A stretch of DNA of 64,000 nucleotides from CAYYTU01 sp964474655 (GTDB lineage: Bacteria; Chloroflexota; Anaerolineae; B4-G1): contig CAYYTU010000009.1 of NCBI GenBank assembly GCA_964474655.1, positions 12,951 through 76,950 on the forward strand. Reading direction: 5' to 3'. Shown here one piece after another: positions 9,094 through 18,165 of the stretch. The notes under the pieces are model-generated. The model was given only the letters and a program-made list of their open reading frames with translations. It did no database searches and had not been told where the DNA came from. The translations under genes were made by a program, and so were the position numbers. Each line of letters opens with the position of its first letter. Within the stretch, counting starts at the first letter, position 1.

Positions 9094-10470
9094 ATGTCTT
9101 TGTTGAAACGAATTGAGCGCGAGAAAGAATCAACCGGCCGCTCTTCATCTAAATCCCAGCGGAAGAAGATGCAGGTGCGACGCCAGCCAGCTTCTCCGGT
9201 TCAGGATGCTTATCGGGATCTAAAGGAGCGCATCCAGAACCAGCTGATTTCTGAGCTGGATCCTTCAATGGATATCACCCAATCGGATGAAGTGCGGCGC
9301 AAGATTGAGGATATGTACAATGAGATTCTATCTCACGAACAAGTCGTCCTCAGTCGTTCAGAGCGTCAGCGGCTTTTTGAGCAGATCGTGGCCGAGATAT
9401 TGGGATTGGGGCCTTTGGAGCCCTTGTTGGCCAATGATTCTATCACAGAGATTATGGTAAACGGCCCGAAGGACATCTACGTGGAGCGTGAAGGTCGGAT
9501 CCATCGGACGAACGCCACGTTTGAATCAGGTGAACACTTGATGCGCATCATAGAACGCATCGTCGCTCCCCTGGGCCGACGCATTGACGAGAGCTCACCC
9601 ACCGTCGATGCTCGCCTGGCCGATGGCTCGCGCGTCAACGCGGTCATCCCGCCAATTTCCCTCATCGGCCCCGTGCTGACCATTCGTAAGTTTTCCGAGA
9701 CGCCCCTCACCGTCGAGCAGTTAATTGAGTTCGGTTCTGTGACCCCTGAGGCGATGGAGCTGATGAAGGCCGGCGTCAAGGGCAAGCTCAACATCTTGAT
9801 CTCTGGAGGAACGGGTTCTGGTAAGACCACTTTCTTGAACGTCCTCTCTGGCTACATCCCGGGCGATGAGCGTATCGTCACGATTGAGAACGCCGCCGAG
9901 CTCCAGCTGCGTCAGGAACACGTGGTCACGTTGGAGTCCCGTCCCCCCAACATCGAGGGAAAGGGCGAGGTCACAATTCAGGATCTGGTCATCAACAGCT
10001 TGCGTATGCGCCCAGACCGTATCGTCGTCGGTGAGTGTCGTGGTCCCGAGGCGTTCGATATGTTGCAGGCTATGAACACCGGTCACGAGGGTAGTATGAC
10101 CACCATCCACGCCAACAACCCCCGTGATGCGATGGGCCGGCTGGAGAATATGATCTTGATGGCCGGTATGGACTTGCCCCACCGCGCTATCCGAGAGCAG
10201 ATCGCAGCGGCTGTGGACGTGGTTGTTCAGCTTTCCCGTCTGCGCGACGGAAGTCGCAAGGTGGTCAAGGTGAGCGAGATTCAGGGTATGGAGGGCGACG
10301 TCATTACAATGTCCGACATCTTCAAGTTCGAGCGAGCAGGCTTCGAAAATGGTAAGGTGATCGGTAACTTGAACCCCACTGGCTTGCGTCCCCGGTTTAT
10401 GGAGAAGATTGAGGCCGAAGGTATACGTTTGCCCCCCAGTATCTTTGGAATTGGACAGCGCAGGCGTTGA
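9094..10470 (+). CDS. cpaF: Tad/Flp pilus assembly ATPase CpaF/TadA
   Basis: 458 residues of the secretion ATPase (type II/IV) superfamily. The N-terminal all-helical part ends near ~100 (RQRLFEQIVAEILGLGPLEPLL). Next come the N2 domain (ITEIMVNGP, ADGSRVNAVIPP) and Walker A GGTGSGKTTFLN at ~245. An Asp box/Walker B region (RIVVGECRGPEAFDMLQAMNTGHEG) and a His box (SMTTIHANNPRDA) follow. It powers pilus extension (and perhaps retraction) with TadB/TadC, its immediate neighbours. A second paralogue lies at 49.1-50.6 kb. Confidence 0.93.
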   Translation: MSLLKRIEREKESTGRSSSKSQRKKMQVRRQPASPVQDAYRDLKERIQNQLISELDPSMDITQSDEVRRKIEDMYNEILSHEQVVLSRSERQRLFEQIVAEILGLGPLEPLLANDSITEIMVNGPKDIYVEREGRIHRTNATFESGEHLMRIIERIVAPLGRRIDESSPTVDARLADGSRVNAVIPPISLIGPVLTIRKFSETPLTVEQLIEFGSVTPEAMELMKAGVKGKLNILISGGTGSGKTTFLNVLSGYIPGDERIVTIENAAELQLRQEHVVTLESRPPNIEGKGEVTIQDLVINSLRMRPDRIVVGECRGPEAFDMLQAMNTGHEGSMTTIHANNPRDAMGRLENMILMAGMDLPHRAIREQIAAAVDVVVQLSRLRDGSRKVVKVSEIQGMEGDVITMSDIFKFERAGFENGKVIGNLNPTGLRPRFMEKIEAEGIRLPPSIFGIGQRRR

Positions 10471-10517
10471 GATGAGTGACTGGATTGGTCTAGACTAGCT
10501 AGAGAGGCAGATTGGCG

Positions 10518-11462
10518 ATGCTTTGGATGACTATCGGATTAGGCTTGCTGGGCTTTGGGGTTGCGGCTGCTGGGATCATTCTGTCCCGCCGTGAGAGCGT
10601 GCAGGTCGAAGAGCGCCTGGGTATCAAGGGCCGAACCGTCGAGAAGTCGGTGGAGGCCGCCGAGCGTCGGACGCCCCTGGGGGATGCCTTCAACCAGGCC
10701 TTGAGGAGCCGCGGGATCGGTGACAACCTGGCAACTCAGCTTGCCCGTGCGAATCTCAAACTCACAGTTGGCGAGTTTTTAGCTCTGACGACCATCATCG
10801 TCGTAGGCGGCGCAGGTGTGGCTTACGTGCTTTCTGGTGGAGACATCATCACCATTGCTGGCGTCTGCCTGATCGGGCTTTTTGGACCTCGAATCTACGT
10901 CAACGTGCTCCAGGGCCGTCGTCTGAAGTCGTTCAACGACCAGCTGGGCGATACGATCAACTTGATGGTAAACGGCATACGCGCTGGTTATAGCATCTTG
11001 CAGGCTATGGAGGCGGTCTCCGAGGAGATGTCCCCTCCCATCTCTGAGGAGTTTGGTCGAGTGGTACGGGAGGTGCAGCTTGGCATACCGATGGAGGAGG
11101 CGCTTGATCATATGCTGCGCCGGGTGCCGAGCGAAGACTTAGACTTGATGATCACGGCCATCAACGTACAGCGAGAGGTCGGTGGCAACCTGGCCGAGGT
11201 GCTGGAATCTATCAGTTTCACCATCCGGGAGCGAATCCGGATCAAGGGCGAGATCAAAGCTCTCACGGCTCAGAGCCGTATCTCTGGTTATATGGTCGCT
11301 ATGGTGCCGGTGGTTCTGGCAGTGGCTATGTACTTCATCAACCGAGAGTTTGTGATTCTTTTGTTTGAGAGTACGTGTGGCCATATTATGATCGGTGCAG
11401 CCGTGCTGGGAATTGCTGCTGGTTTCTTCGTGATCAACAAAGTTATGGATATTGAGGTCTAG
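10518..11462 (+). CDS. tadB: Tad inner-membrane protein TadB
   Basis: About 314 residues. Two N-terminal membrane segments lead to a GspF/T2SF domain (FNDQLGDTINLMVNGIRAGYSILQAMEAVSEEM; REVQLGIPMEEALDHMLRRVPSEDLDLMITAINVQREVGGNLAEVL), and two C-terminal helices close the protein. TadB and TadC form the platform on which the CpaF ATPase works. The ATG at 10518 is preferred over an in-frame TTG 6 nt upstream. Confidence 0.9.
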   Translation: MLWMTIGLGLLGFGVAAAGIILSRRESVQVEERLGIKGRTVEKSVEAAERRTPLGDAFNQALRSRGIGDNLATQLARANLKLTVGEFLALTTIIVVGGAGVAYVLSGGDIITIAGVCLIGLFGPRIYVNVLQGRRLKSFNDQLGDTINLMVNGIRAGYSILQAMEAVSEEMSPPISEEFGRVVREVQLGIPMEEALDHMLRRVPSEDLDLMITAINVQREVGGNLAEVLESISFTIRERIRIKGEIKALTAQSRISGYMVAMVPVVLAVAMYFINREFVILLFESTCGHIMIGAAVLGIAAGFFVINKVMDIEV

Positions 11463-11476
11463 GTCCGGGAGGAAAG

Positions 11477-12433
11477 ATGGAGATAGTGATCCTACTTGTT
11501 CTGGGCTTATTACTATTGGGCGGTGTGATCCTGGCGGTCGTGGGGGTGATGCGGTCGCGGGAAACTGAGGTCGTTGAGGATCGCCTGGAGGAGTTCGGTA
11601 CGCTGGATCGCCCCCCCACGCTGGAGGAGATTGAGCTTTCTCGGCCTTTCACAGAACGCGTCCTGGCGCCTTTGGTCCAGAACTTTGCTCAACTGGCTAT
11701 GCGCTTTACACCCCAGGAAGCTATTGCTTCGGTCGAGCACAAGCTCGACCTGGCCGGTCGGCCCTACGATTGGGGAGGCAGTGAATTCTTCGGGTTGCGG
11801 CTTTTACTTTCGCTCTTGCTGGGTGGCCTCGGGGTCTTCCTATTTATGACCTCCTCTATGTCCCTGATGCGCCGCATCCTTATGATCGTGGGTGGGGTGG
11901 CATTGGGATATTACCTGCCGATACTGTGGATCAGCAGCAAAATTAGCCAACGACAGGATGAGATTGAAAAAGCACTGCCCGATGCTCTTGACTTGCTGAC
12001 TATCTGTGTGGAAGCTGGGTTGGGCTTCGATACCGCTATGGCCAAGGTAGCCGAGAAGTGGGACAATGAGTTGAGCGAGGCCTTTGGTCGTGTCCTCCAG
12101 GAGGTGCAGTTAGGTCGGTTGCGTCGTCACGCGCTGCGCGATATGGCGGATCGGATGGAGGTCCAGGACGTATCCACTTTCGTGGCCGCGATCATTCAGG
12201 CCGAGGAGCTGGGGGTCAGTATTGCCAAGGTCTTGCGCATTCAATCTGACCAGATGCGTATGCGACGCCGACAACGGGCTGAGGAGATGGCCCGTCAGGC
12301 GCCGATCAAGATGTTGCCGGCCATCGCTTTCCTGATCTTCCCTTCGATCTTCATCATTCTTCTGGGTCCGGCGGTACTCAAGATTATGGATATTGGGATT
12401 TTCGGTGGTGGTGGCGGCGGTATGATGCCTTAG
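11477..12433 (+). CDS. tadC: Tad inner-membrane protein TadC
   Basis: 318 residues starting behind GGGAGGAAAG. It has the same GspF/T2SF layout as the preceding gene: helices at ~5-25 and ~105-150, then the cytoplasmic GspF signature (ALPDALDLLTICVEAGLGFDTAMAKVAEKW; EVQLGRLRRHALRDMADRMEVQDVSTFVAAIIQAEELGVSIAKVL) and a C-terminal helix, ending in a Gly-rich tail. It is the second platform protein of the pilus machine. The gap from tadB is 14 nt. Confidence 0.9.
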   Translation: MEIVILLVLGLLLLGGVILAVVGVMRSRETEVVEDRLEEFGTLDRPPTLEEIELSRPFTERVLAPLVQNFAQLAMRFTPQEAIASVEHKLDLAGRPYDWGGSEFFGLRLLLSLLLGGLGVFLFMTSSMSLMRRILMIVGGVALGYYLPILWISSKISQRQDEIEKALPDALDLLTICVEAGLGFDTAMAKVAEKWDNELSEAFGRVLQEVQLGRLRRHALRDMADRMEVQDVSTFVAAIIQAEELGVSIAKVLRIQSDQMRMRRRQRAEEMARQAPIKMLPAIAFLIFPSIFIILLGPAVLKIMDIGIFGGGGGGMMP

Positions 12434-12449
12434 GTTGTATTCCCAGCCG

Positions 12450-13148
12450 ATGGCCTTTTCCGTTCGTGAAATCTGGACTCAGTTTGCCGACCTGCTTTTT
12501 CCTCCCCGCTGTGTGAGCTGCAGCCGCGTAGGTGCCTGGCTATGTGAGCGGTGCCTGGAGCAGATTCCTCGCGTCGAACCCCCTTTTTGTCCTCGCTGTG
12601 GTGACCGCGTGACGGTCGCTGGCCTCTGCGCGCGCTGTCGGACGGCCCCCTTGCGGATCGATCGCATCCGTTCTGCCGTCTACTTCGAGGGTGCACTTCG
12701 TAGCGCAATGCACCAGTTCAAGTATAATGGGCTCACCGCGCTGGCCGACCCTTTGGGAGGCCTGATGGTCGCCTACTGGCAGGAGCATCCGATGGCGATT
12801 GATCTCGTCGTGCCCGTGCCGCTGCACCCGGGGCGTCGATCTGAGCGTGGCTTTAACCAGGCCGCTTTGCTGGCGCAGGCTTTCGCCCGGCGCGTAGGCC
12901 TGCCGGTGGTGAAAGGAGCGTTGATACGCCAGCGCGAAACGGCCCCTCAGGTCGAGCTCGATGCCGAGGAGAGAAGGGAGAACGTGCGCGACGCTTTCCA
13001 TTGCCCCGGAGATGACGTGAGAGGGAAGCACATCTTGTTGGTTGATGACGTGTGTACGACCGGTGCTACGTTGGAAGCCTGCTCTGTGGCGCTTGAGAGA
13101 GGGGGAGCGCACCGCGTTCAGGCTTTGACGTTGGCGCGGGCTTGTTGA
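12450..13148 (+). CDS. comF: ComF family phosphoribosyltransferase-like protein
   Basis: About 232 residues from the ATG at 12450 (a TTG 15 nt upstream is also possible). Four CxxC-type pairs in the first 65 residues (CVSC, CERC, CPRC, CARC) form the zinc-binding N-terminus of ComF proteins. The C-terminal type I phosphoribosyltransferase fold carries the PRPP loop ILLVDDVCTTGATLEACSVAL. ComF supports natural DNA uptake in other bacteria; a comEC gene lies at 55.9 kb. It is linked to the Tad operon with a 16-nt gap. Confidence 0.88.
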   Translation: MAFSVREIWTQFADLLFPPRCVSCSRVGAWLCERCLEQIPRVEPPFCPRCGDRVTVAGLCARCRTAPLRIDRIRSAVYFEGALRSAMHQFKYNGLTALADPLGGLMVAYWQEHPMAIDLVVPVPLHPGRRSERGFNQAALLAQAFARRVGLPVVKGALIRQRETAPQVELDAEERRENVRDAFHCPGDDVRGKHILLVDDVCTTGATLEACSVALERGGAHRVQALTLARAC

Positions 13149-13230
13149 GTGGCGTTGGATAATCGTGTATTGGGAGATCGCCCTCGGCTTGCATAAGGGC
13201 GGTCTGCCAATCTATCAAGGAGGAATCAGA

Positions 13231-13773
13231 ATGGAACTCTCAATCTTCACCAAAAAACTAGAGATGACGCAGCGGCTGCGGGATTACGTAGAGCAGAAAG
13301 TGGGAAGATTGGATCGCTATCTACCGATCATTGATGAGGCGCGGATCGATCTGGAGGTGGAGGATACGCAAAAGGACGAAGATAGCCAGGTGGCCCAGCT
13401 GACTGTTTGGACCCAGGGCACAATTCTGCGGGCCGAGGAGCGGACTGGCGATATGTTCGCATCAATTGATGCTGTGCTGGATAAGATGTACCGTCAGATC
13501 GCGCGCTATAAAGGCAAGCGACAGGATCGCTGGCAATCGGCCGGCATAGAAGACCTGCCGCTTACGGAACCGGTCGAGGATGAACCCGAAAAGGAGATTG
13601 TACGCGTCAAACGTTTTGAAGTCAGGCCTATGGTGCCGGAGGAAGCCATCGAGCAGATGGAGTTGTTGGGCCACCACTTCTTTGTCTTTTTGAACGCGGA
13701 AGAGGGTACAATCAATACCGTCTACAAGCGACGAGATGGTAACTATGGCCTGTTGCAGCCTCAAGTCAGTTGA
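13231..13773 (+). CDS. hpf: Ribosome hibernation promoting factor, long form
   Basis: The ATG at 13231 sits behind AAGGAGG; a longer in-frame start at 13165 is not supported. 180 residues fit the long HPF type. The N-terminal S30AE/YfiA domain (~1-100) begins MELSIFTKKLEMTQRLRDYVEQKVGRL. The C-terminal dimerisation domain (~125-180) has VRVKRFEVRPMVPEEAIEQMELLGHHFFVFLNAEEGTINTVYKRRDGNYGLLQP. The protein dimerises 70S ribosomes in stationary phase. A strong terminator follows. Confidence 0.93.
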   Translation: MELSIFTKKLEMTQRLRDYVEQKVGRLDRYLPIIDEARIDLEVEDTQKDEDSQVAQLTVWTQGTILRAEERTGDMFASIDAVLDKMYRQIARYKGKRQDRWQSAGIEDLPLTEPVEDEPEKEIVRVKRFEVRPMVPEEAIEQMELLGHHFFVFLNAEEGTINTVYKRRDGNYGLLQPQVS

Positions 13774-13796
13774 GCCTGACAGCGCTTTGAGCGTAG

Positions 13797-13828
13797 AAAG
13801 GGGTTCGGTCTTGGCCGAACCCCTTTTT
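13797..13828 (+). terminator. Rho-independent terminator after hpf
   Basis: A 12-bp perfect stem, AAAGGGGTTCGG (13797-13808) with its complement at 13815-13826, has a 6-nt loop and runs directly into a T tract. It ends the Tad-comF-hpf transcription unit. Confidence 0.9.
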
Positions 13829-13853
13829 GAAGAGGTAGATTGAGCGGGTAAAG

Positions 13854-14966
13854 ATGATAACGTTGATCCTGTTGGTTGGCGGGTGGGGAGAGGGCGCGGT
13901 GGAGCAAGCCCTGTCTGGGGCTCATCGGGCCGCCGCCCGCGACCTCCTGGAACAGCTGTTAAGCACTGAGCTGATCGGTCGTGCTGTGGTGGCCACTGAC
14001 GACCCCGTCTGGGGTGAATCACTGGCTGACCTGCCGGTGGAGGTGGACCTTGATTCGACTGGGTCTCCTTTCCACTTTGGGCGCCGGCTGGCGGGTCTCA
14101 TCGAGCGCTACGACGCGCGGCGTGTGATCTACAGCGGCGGCGCTTCGGCCCCGCTGATGGGTATCAGTCGCTGGCGGGAGGCATTGGAGCCTCTGACGCA
14201 GGTCGAGCGGTGCGTGGTCACCAACAACGTTCACTCCTGTGATTGGGTGGGTCTGACGCCAGCGATTGAGATGACATCCTTGCTCAGCAGGCAGGAGAGC
14301 GACAACGGGGTGGCCTGGCTGCTCAGCAATGATCTCTCGCTGCCGGTTCACGACCTCCCCCCCTCGGCCGCCACTCGCTTCGATCTTGATACGCCCACCG
14401 ACTTATTCGTTGCTCATCGTCACCCGGACATCGGGCCGCACCTGCGCCGCTACCTCGACGAGCTGGGTTGGAAATCACCACGAGTGGATAGCGTGCTCGC
14501 CGAGATGGCCCATGAGGGCGGAAGCCTGAGCGTGATCGGGCGGGTCTCTCCGCAAGCCTGGGCCAGGCTGAACCGGGCCACGCGCTGCTGGGTGCGCGTC
14601 TTCGCCGAGGAGCGCGGTATGCGGGCCAGCGGTCGACAGGCGCGGGGCGAGGTGTGCTCATTGTTGGCCGATTACCTGGATCTGGTCGGTGTTGAGACGT
14701 TCTTCGCGGAGCTGGCCGAGCTGGCGAACGGCGTGCTTTTCGACAATCGGGTGATCCTGGCGGCGCGCGGCTTGTGGCCTTCGACGCTTGATCGCTTCAA
14801 CGCCGACCTTTGCCGTTGGGAGCGGATAGAAGACCCCTTCCTGCGTCGTCTCACTCGCGCAACGGTTGAGGCCCCGGTGCCGGTGGTGGCGGGAGGCCAT
14901 TCGGTTGTGGCCGGTGGCTTGATGGCGCTGGTGGAGGCCTTCGAGCGGAACAGCGAGGGAGCGTGA
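13854..14966 (+). CDS. Unknown protein with nucleotidyltransferase-like N-terminal half
   Basis: 370 residues. The first ~180 residues resemble a nucleotidyltransferase (GT-A/MobA/CofC-like) fold: a beta strand and loop ILLVGGWGEGAVEQAL, an internal GGASAPLM, and FDLDTPTDLFVAHRHPDIG, which matches the DxDTPxDL end motif of MobA/CofC-type enzymes. The usual N-terminal AGG nucleotide loop is not evident. The C-terminal ~150 residues are helical and not recognised. It ends overlapping the phosphatase gene, suggesting translational coupling. The substrate cannot be told; a CofC-like role in cofactor synthesis is only a guess. Confidence 0.55.
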   Translation: MITLILLVGGWGEGAVEQALSGAHRAAARDLLEQLLSTELIGRAVVATDDPVWGESLADLPVEVDLDSTGSPFHFGRRLAGLIERYDARRVIYSGGASAPLMGISRWREALEPLTQVERCVVTNNVHSCDWVGLTPAIEMTSLLSRQESDNGVAWLLSNDLSLPVHDLPPSAATRFDLDTPTDLFVAHRHPDIGPHLRRYLDELGWKSPRVDSVLAEMAHEGGSLSVIGRVSPQAWARLNRATRCWVRVFAEERGMRASGRQARGEVCSLLADYLDLVGVETFFAELAELANGVLFDNRVILAARGLWPSTLDRFNADLCRWERIEDPFLRRLTRATVEAPVPVVAGGHSVVAGGLMALVEAFERNSEGA

Positions 14967-15439
14967 TGCCGTCGATTCTATTTGTCTGTACGGGAAACTT
15001 ATGTCGTTCGCCGATGGCCGAGGCGCTGCTGCGTGATCGGGTGGAGCGCGATGGGGGGCGTCGTGATTGGGGGATCGGATCGGCCGGAACCTGGGCCACC
15101 GATGGACGCCCGGCGGCTGCGTACGCTATCGAGGAGATGGCGGAACGCGGCCTCAATTTGCGCTCTCATCGGGCGCGTCACATCACCTCCCGACTGATGG
15201 AGAAGTCCGACCTGGTGCTGGGTATGACTCAGCACCACGTCGAGGCGTTGAAGGCCGCTTTTCCCCATCAAGCCCCCAAGGTCCGTCTCTTCAGCGAGAT
15301 TATCGGGAAGCACTTCGACATCTCTGATCCCTATGGCGGCTCGCGGATGGAGTACGCCTACATCGCCCAGGAGCTGGAAGAACTGATCGACCAGGGTTAC
15401 GAACGGATCGTGGCCTGGGTCGAAAGGGAAGAGGAATAA
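14966..15439 (+). CDS. Low-molecular-weight protein tyrosine phosphatase family protein
   Basis: 157 residues with the complete LMW-PTP signature: the P-loop CTGNLCRSPMAEAL near the N-terminus (Cys nucleophile, Arg in CX5RS) and the general acid in DISDPYGG (~115). The family includes tyrosine-protein phosphatases and arsenate-reductase relatives; the DP motif favours a phosphatase. The start ATG overlaps the stop of the preceding gene (TGATG). Confidence 0.85.
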   Translation: MPSILFVCTGNLCRSPMAEALLRDRVERDGGRRDWGIGSAGTWATDGRPAAAYAIEEMAERGLNLRSHRARHITSRLMEKSDLVLGMTQHHVEALKAAFPHQAPKVRLFSEIIGKHFDISDPYGGSRMEYAYIAQELEELIDQGYERIVAWVEREEE

Positions 15440-15479
15440 TAAATCCAGGTTCTCTGGGACTTTGCGGGGTGCTCAGAGT

Positions 15480-15594
15480 GGGCTTGTAACCCGTGTTGGG
15501 TGACCATAAAGACTTCAGCACCACTTTATGGTCAGGCAGTGGAGTTGCAAACCCCACTGGAGCAAGAATTTCTACACATCAACGCTTAAGTTGG
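15480..15594. repeat. R1 repeat, copy A (MITE-like)
   Basis: About 115 bp that match, on the opposite strand, the element at 45469-45606 at roughly 85% identity. The shared core includes GACTTCAGCACCACTTTAT, GGCAGTGGAGTT and GAGCAAGAATTTCT, and the right end retains CTTAAGTTG. The left terminal repeat is not recognisable, so this copy appears truncated. It fills most of the 250-bp gap between the phosphatase and alaX genes. Confidence 0.75.
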
Positions 15595-15690
15595 CGCGCA
15601 TAGTGACGCACCCCCGCTGAGCAATCTCAAGCTATCGACCACCTGAAATCCCAAAGAACCTAAATCTCAAGGAAAAGGAGTCAGATCACA

Positions 15691-16914
15691 GTGAAAAAGT
15701 ATTGGGACGAGCCTTACGTCTTCTCATTTGAATCGAAGATAATTGATCGGATTGAATCGGAGGATCGAGTGGGCCTGGTGTTGGAGGAGACCTACTTCTT
15801 TCCAGAAGGAGGCGGCCAGCCAAGCGATAAAGGGACGATCGCATCCCGTCCGTTGCTTGACGTCCAGGAGCTCGATGATCGCGTGGTCCATTATGTGAAG
15901 CGCGAGTCTGATGATGCGCTGGTGGAGGGCGCGACTGTCGCTTGCCAGATCGACGAGGACTACCGGCTCCACAATATGCGAACGCACTCGGCCTGTCACG
16001 TGCTTTTTGGCGCTGCAGCCCAGCTCTTCCCCGACGTGGCCTACGCTGGCTTTCACATCAGCGAGCTGGGCAATCTCTACCTGGAGACCGACCGTCAGAT
16101 CCGAGGCGATGAACTGCTTCGCATCCAGCGGCTGGCCAACGAGTGCGTGGTCGAGGACCGACCGGTCACCGTGTACCGCCTCGACGAAGAAGACGCGGAA
16201 GAGGTGGAGGAGCTGGTCTACAACGTCGACCTGCCCGAAGAGACGGTGCGTGTGGTAGCCATCGAAGGCTGGGATGTGGCGGCTTGCTGTGGCACCCACG
16301 TTCACAGCACTATCGAGGTGGGACCGATCAAGGTCTTGGCCCGCGAGAGCCATAAGAAGAACGTCACGCGCATCGACTACGCCATCGGCAAGCGCGCGAT
16401 AGCCGAGATCGCTCGCGAGGATGCAGTACTTTCGGAGACGGCTGAATTCTTGAGCACCTCGAAGGAACAGGTGGGGCAGATCGTGCGCAAGATGTCGGAG
16501 GACTTGCGAGAGGCGGAGAAAGAAGTCAGTAAGCTTCGGGAGGAGCTGACGGCCTACAAGGCGCAGGATCTGTTGGAGGGCGGCGAGGAGATTGAGGGCG
16601 TGCGGCTCATCGTCGGCGCGTCTGGCTATCTGGACCAATCGGCTGTGCGCAAGATGGTGGCGAAGGTCACCTCGGAGAACGAATCGGTGGTGGCGGCCGT
16701 CATCGGTGGCAAGGACCGTCTGGCGCTGGCCGCAGGTTGTAGTGATGACGTCGAGATCAACCTCTCGCAGCCGATCGTCGAAATCGCCCAGGAGTACGGC
16801 GGCGGTGGCGGCGGGAGTCCTACCTTTGTCAACGCTGGCGGTATGGCCGGCTCAATCCATCAAGTGCGGGATAAGGTGGAGAACGCACTGCGGGAACTCC
16901 TCCAGAGGGCGTGA
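15691..16914 (+). CDS. alaX: Alanyl-tRNA editing protein AlaX-L with DHHA1 domain
   Basis: 407 residues from a GTG start behind AAAGGAG. Residues ~1-95 are an AlaRS-like OB/beta-barrel segment (ETYFFPEGGGQPSDKGTI). Residues ~96-235 are the editing domain with zinc ligands HNMRTHSACH (HxxxH) and CCGTH (CxxxH). A coiled coil (~245-290) and a C-terminal DHHA1 domain with the Gly-rich EYGGGGGGSPTF follow. It hydrolyses Ser- or Gly-mischarged tRNA-Ala in trans. The length fits the AlaX-L/type II form. Confidence 0.88.
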   Translation: MKKYWDEPYVFSFESKIIDRIESEDRVGLVLEETYFFPEGGGQPSDKGTIASRPLLDVQELDDRVVHYVKRESDDALVEGATVACQIDEDYRLHNMRTHSACHVLFGAAAQLFPDVAYAGFHISELGNLYLETDRQIRGDELLRIQRLANECVVEDRPVTVYRLDEEDAEEVEELVYNVDLPEETVRVVAIEGWDVAACCGTHVHSTIEVGPIKVLARESHKKNVTRIDYAIGKRAIAEIAREDAVLSETAEFLSTSKEQVGQIVRKMSEDLREAEKEVSKLREELTAYKAQDLLEGGEEIEGVRLIVGASGYLDQSAVRKMVAKVTSENESVVAAVIGGKDRLALAAGCSDDVEINLSQPIVEIAQEYGGGGGGSPTFVNAGGMAGSIHQVRDKVENALRELLQRA

Positions 16915-16943
16915 GCAGAAGAAGTTTATCCGGTAGGAGCAAG

Positions 16944-16973
16944 GAGGCCCGGAGTTGATCCTCGGGCCTCTTT
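16944..16973 (+). terminator. Terminator between alaX and the convergent sulfotransferase gene
   Basis: The stem GAGGCCCG (16944-16951) pairs with CGGGCCTC (16963-16970) and is followed by TTTGT. It lies between two convergent genes and could serve both strands. Confidence 0.7.
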
Positions 16974-16982
16974 GTCGTCTCG

Positions 16983-18020
16983 CTATTCGACGCTTGATAC
17001 TGGCTTGACTTTGACCGAGCTCTCGATTTCTACCTTCTGGTAGCTGCCCCACGAATCGGGCAGCACGCGCAAGAAGTCCCAGGAGAGCCACAGAGGATAG
17101 CTGCGGATCATCCAGCGGAGGCCGTTCACGATGTCACCTCGCAGGAACTCCTTGAGGTTAGCCTTCTGTCTCTCCCAGCGCGTTGGAGGTCTTGCCTCGG
17201 CGCCATAGAGCGGTGTGTAGTCCATCTTGCTCAACATATCGGATGCCAGGCTATCGAACATCTCGATCTGGCGGGGCGTGAGCGTCTCCTTCCAGCGCGT
17301 GGCGCGGCTGGGGTCCGGACGCTTGCCGATCATCGTGTGCTGGCTTGCCGTGTACTCCGGTGGCTCGAAGCCATCGGCCTGGATGATATGGGGCTCGTAT
17401 GGCAATCCCACCGCCTCGCATAATCGCTCCATCGTAACATTTGGCTCGTAGACCAGATCCTCGTACCGCACCTGCACGATCTGGTCCGGGGGGAGCGTCC
17501 TTTCCATCGCCAGGCCCTCTTGGACCATCGCTTTCCACCACGGCGCGGCCTTGATGATCGTGTTGGGCCCCCAATCCAGCGGCAAGATCGAGTTAGCTAC
17601 CGCTCGCCCATCCCTTACAATATGGATGATCTTGGCGTGGGGAAAAATTTTGAGCAAGGTGGGGGCGTAGTTGATGTTCTCCGGTGTGTGATCGATCCAA
17701 ACTCGGCCTTTCAGCCCGCGGCTCTCGGCGAACTCGACCACCAGCCATTCCAGTAGATCGCCGTAGCTGCTCTGGGGTGCTTCGTTCGCGTCGACGTCGA
17801 TCCCCCACAGTTTGAACCGCCAGTGAATCTGGATGAATCGCAGCGCCCGTTCCAGATCGATACGCCCGTCCCGGGTCTGACAGGAGCGGATTGCCCCGAT
17901 CTTGAAGTGTGATTCCGGTGGGCATATACATTCGCTGTGCGCGCCTAGGATTGCGCCCAGCAACGTCGTTCCACTGCGGCTGCATCCGCCGATGAAAATT
18001 TGTCGTTCGATTGGTTGCAT
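16983..18020 (-). CDS. Sulfotransferase family protein
   Basis: 345 residues. The 5'-phosphosulfate-binding loop is at the N-terminus (IFIGGCSRSGTTLLGAILGAH) and the 3'-phosphate-binding helix is in the middle (IIHIVRDGRAVANSIL). YEDLV follows further on, as in PAPS-dependent sulfotransferases. No signal peptide is present. The acceptor (carbohydrate, lipid or protein) cannot be predicted. It is a single gene, convergent with alaX. Confidence 0.85.
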   Translation of the reverse strand: MQPIERQIFIGGCSRSGTTLLGAILGAHSECICPPESHFKIGAIRSCQTRDGRIDLERALRFIQIHWRFKLWGIDVDANEAPQSSYGDLLEWLVVEFAESRGLKGRVWIDHTPENINYAPTLLKIFPHAKIIHIVRDGRAVANSILPLDWGPNTIIKAAPWWKAMVQEGLAMERTLPPDQIVQVRYEDLVYEPNVTMERLCEAVGLPYEPHIIQADGFEPPEYTASQHTMIGKRPDPSRATRWKETLTPRQIEMFDSLASDMLSKMDYTPLYGAEARPPTRWERQKANLKEFLRGDIVNGLRWMIRSYPLWLSWDFLRVLPDSWGSYQKVEIESSVKVKPVSSVE

Positions 18021-18128
18021 CTCTCTTTCTCTTGATTTCGATATGTGAGTAGTAGGAAGTCCGCCAGCAATGATACGTCGTCACTTCTACTTGTCAAGTG
18101 CGAGCCCTTGATCGTTCCGAAATTGGGC

Positions 18129-18157
18129 TTGTTGTGTGCTTTCAGCCAATGTATAAT
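18129..18157 (+). promoter_or_regulatory. Promoter immediately upstream of a probably leaderless gene
   Basis: TTGTTG (18129-18134), a 17-bp spacer, and a perfect TATAAT (18152-18157). The ATG at 18166 lies 9 nt after the -10 box, so the expected transcription start falls on or next to the start codon. No ribosome binding site is present. Confidence 0.6.
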
Positions 18158-18165
18158 GCAGCACT

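Noticed and set aside
2841..12433. Flp major pilin gene within the Tad locus
   Set aside because: No short ORF with a prepilin G-x4-EY site was found; the pilin gene is probably elsewhere.
15440..15690. T-box or other riboswitch upstream of alaX
   Set aside because: The gap is mostly the R1 repeat copy; no T-box consensus is present.
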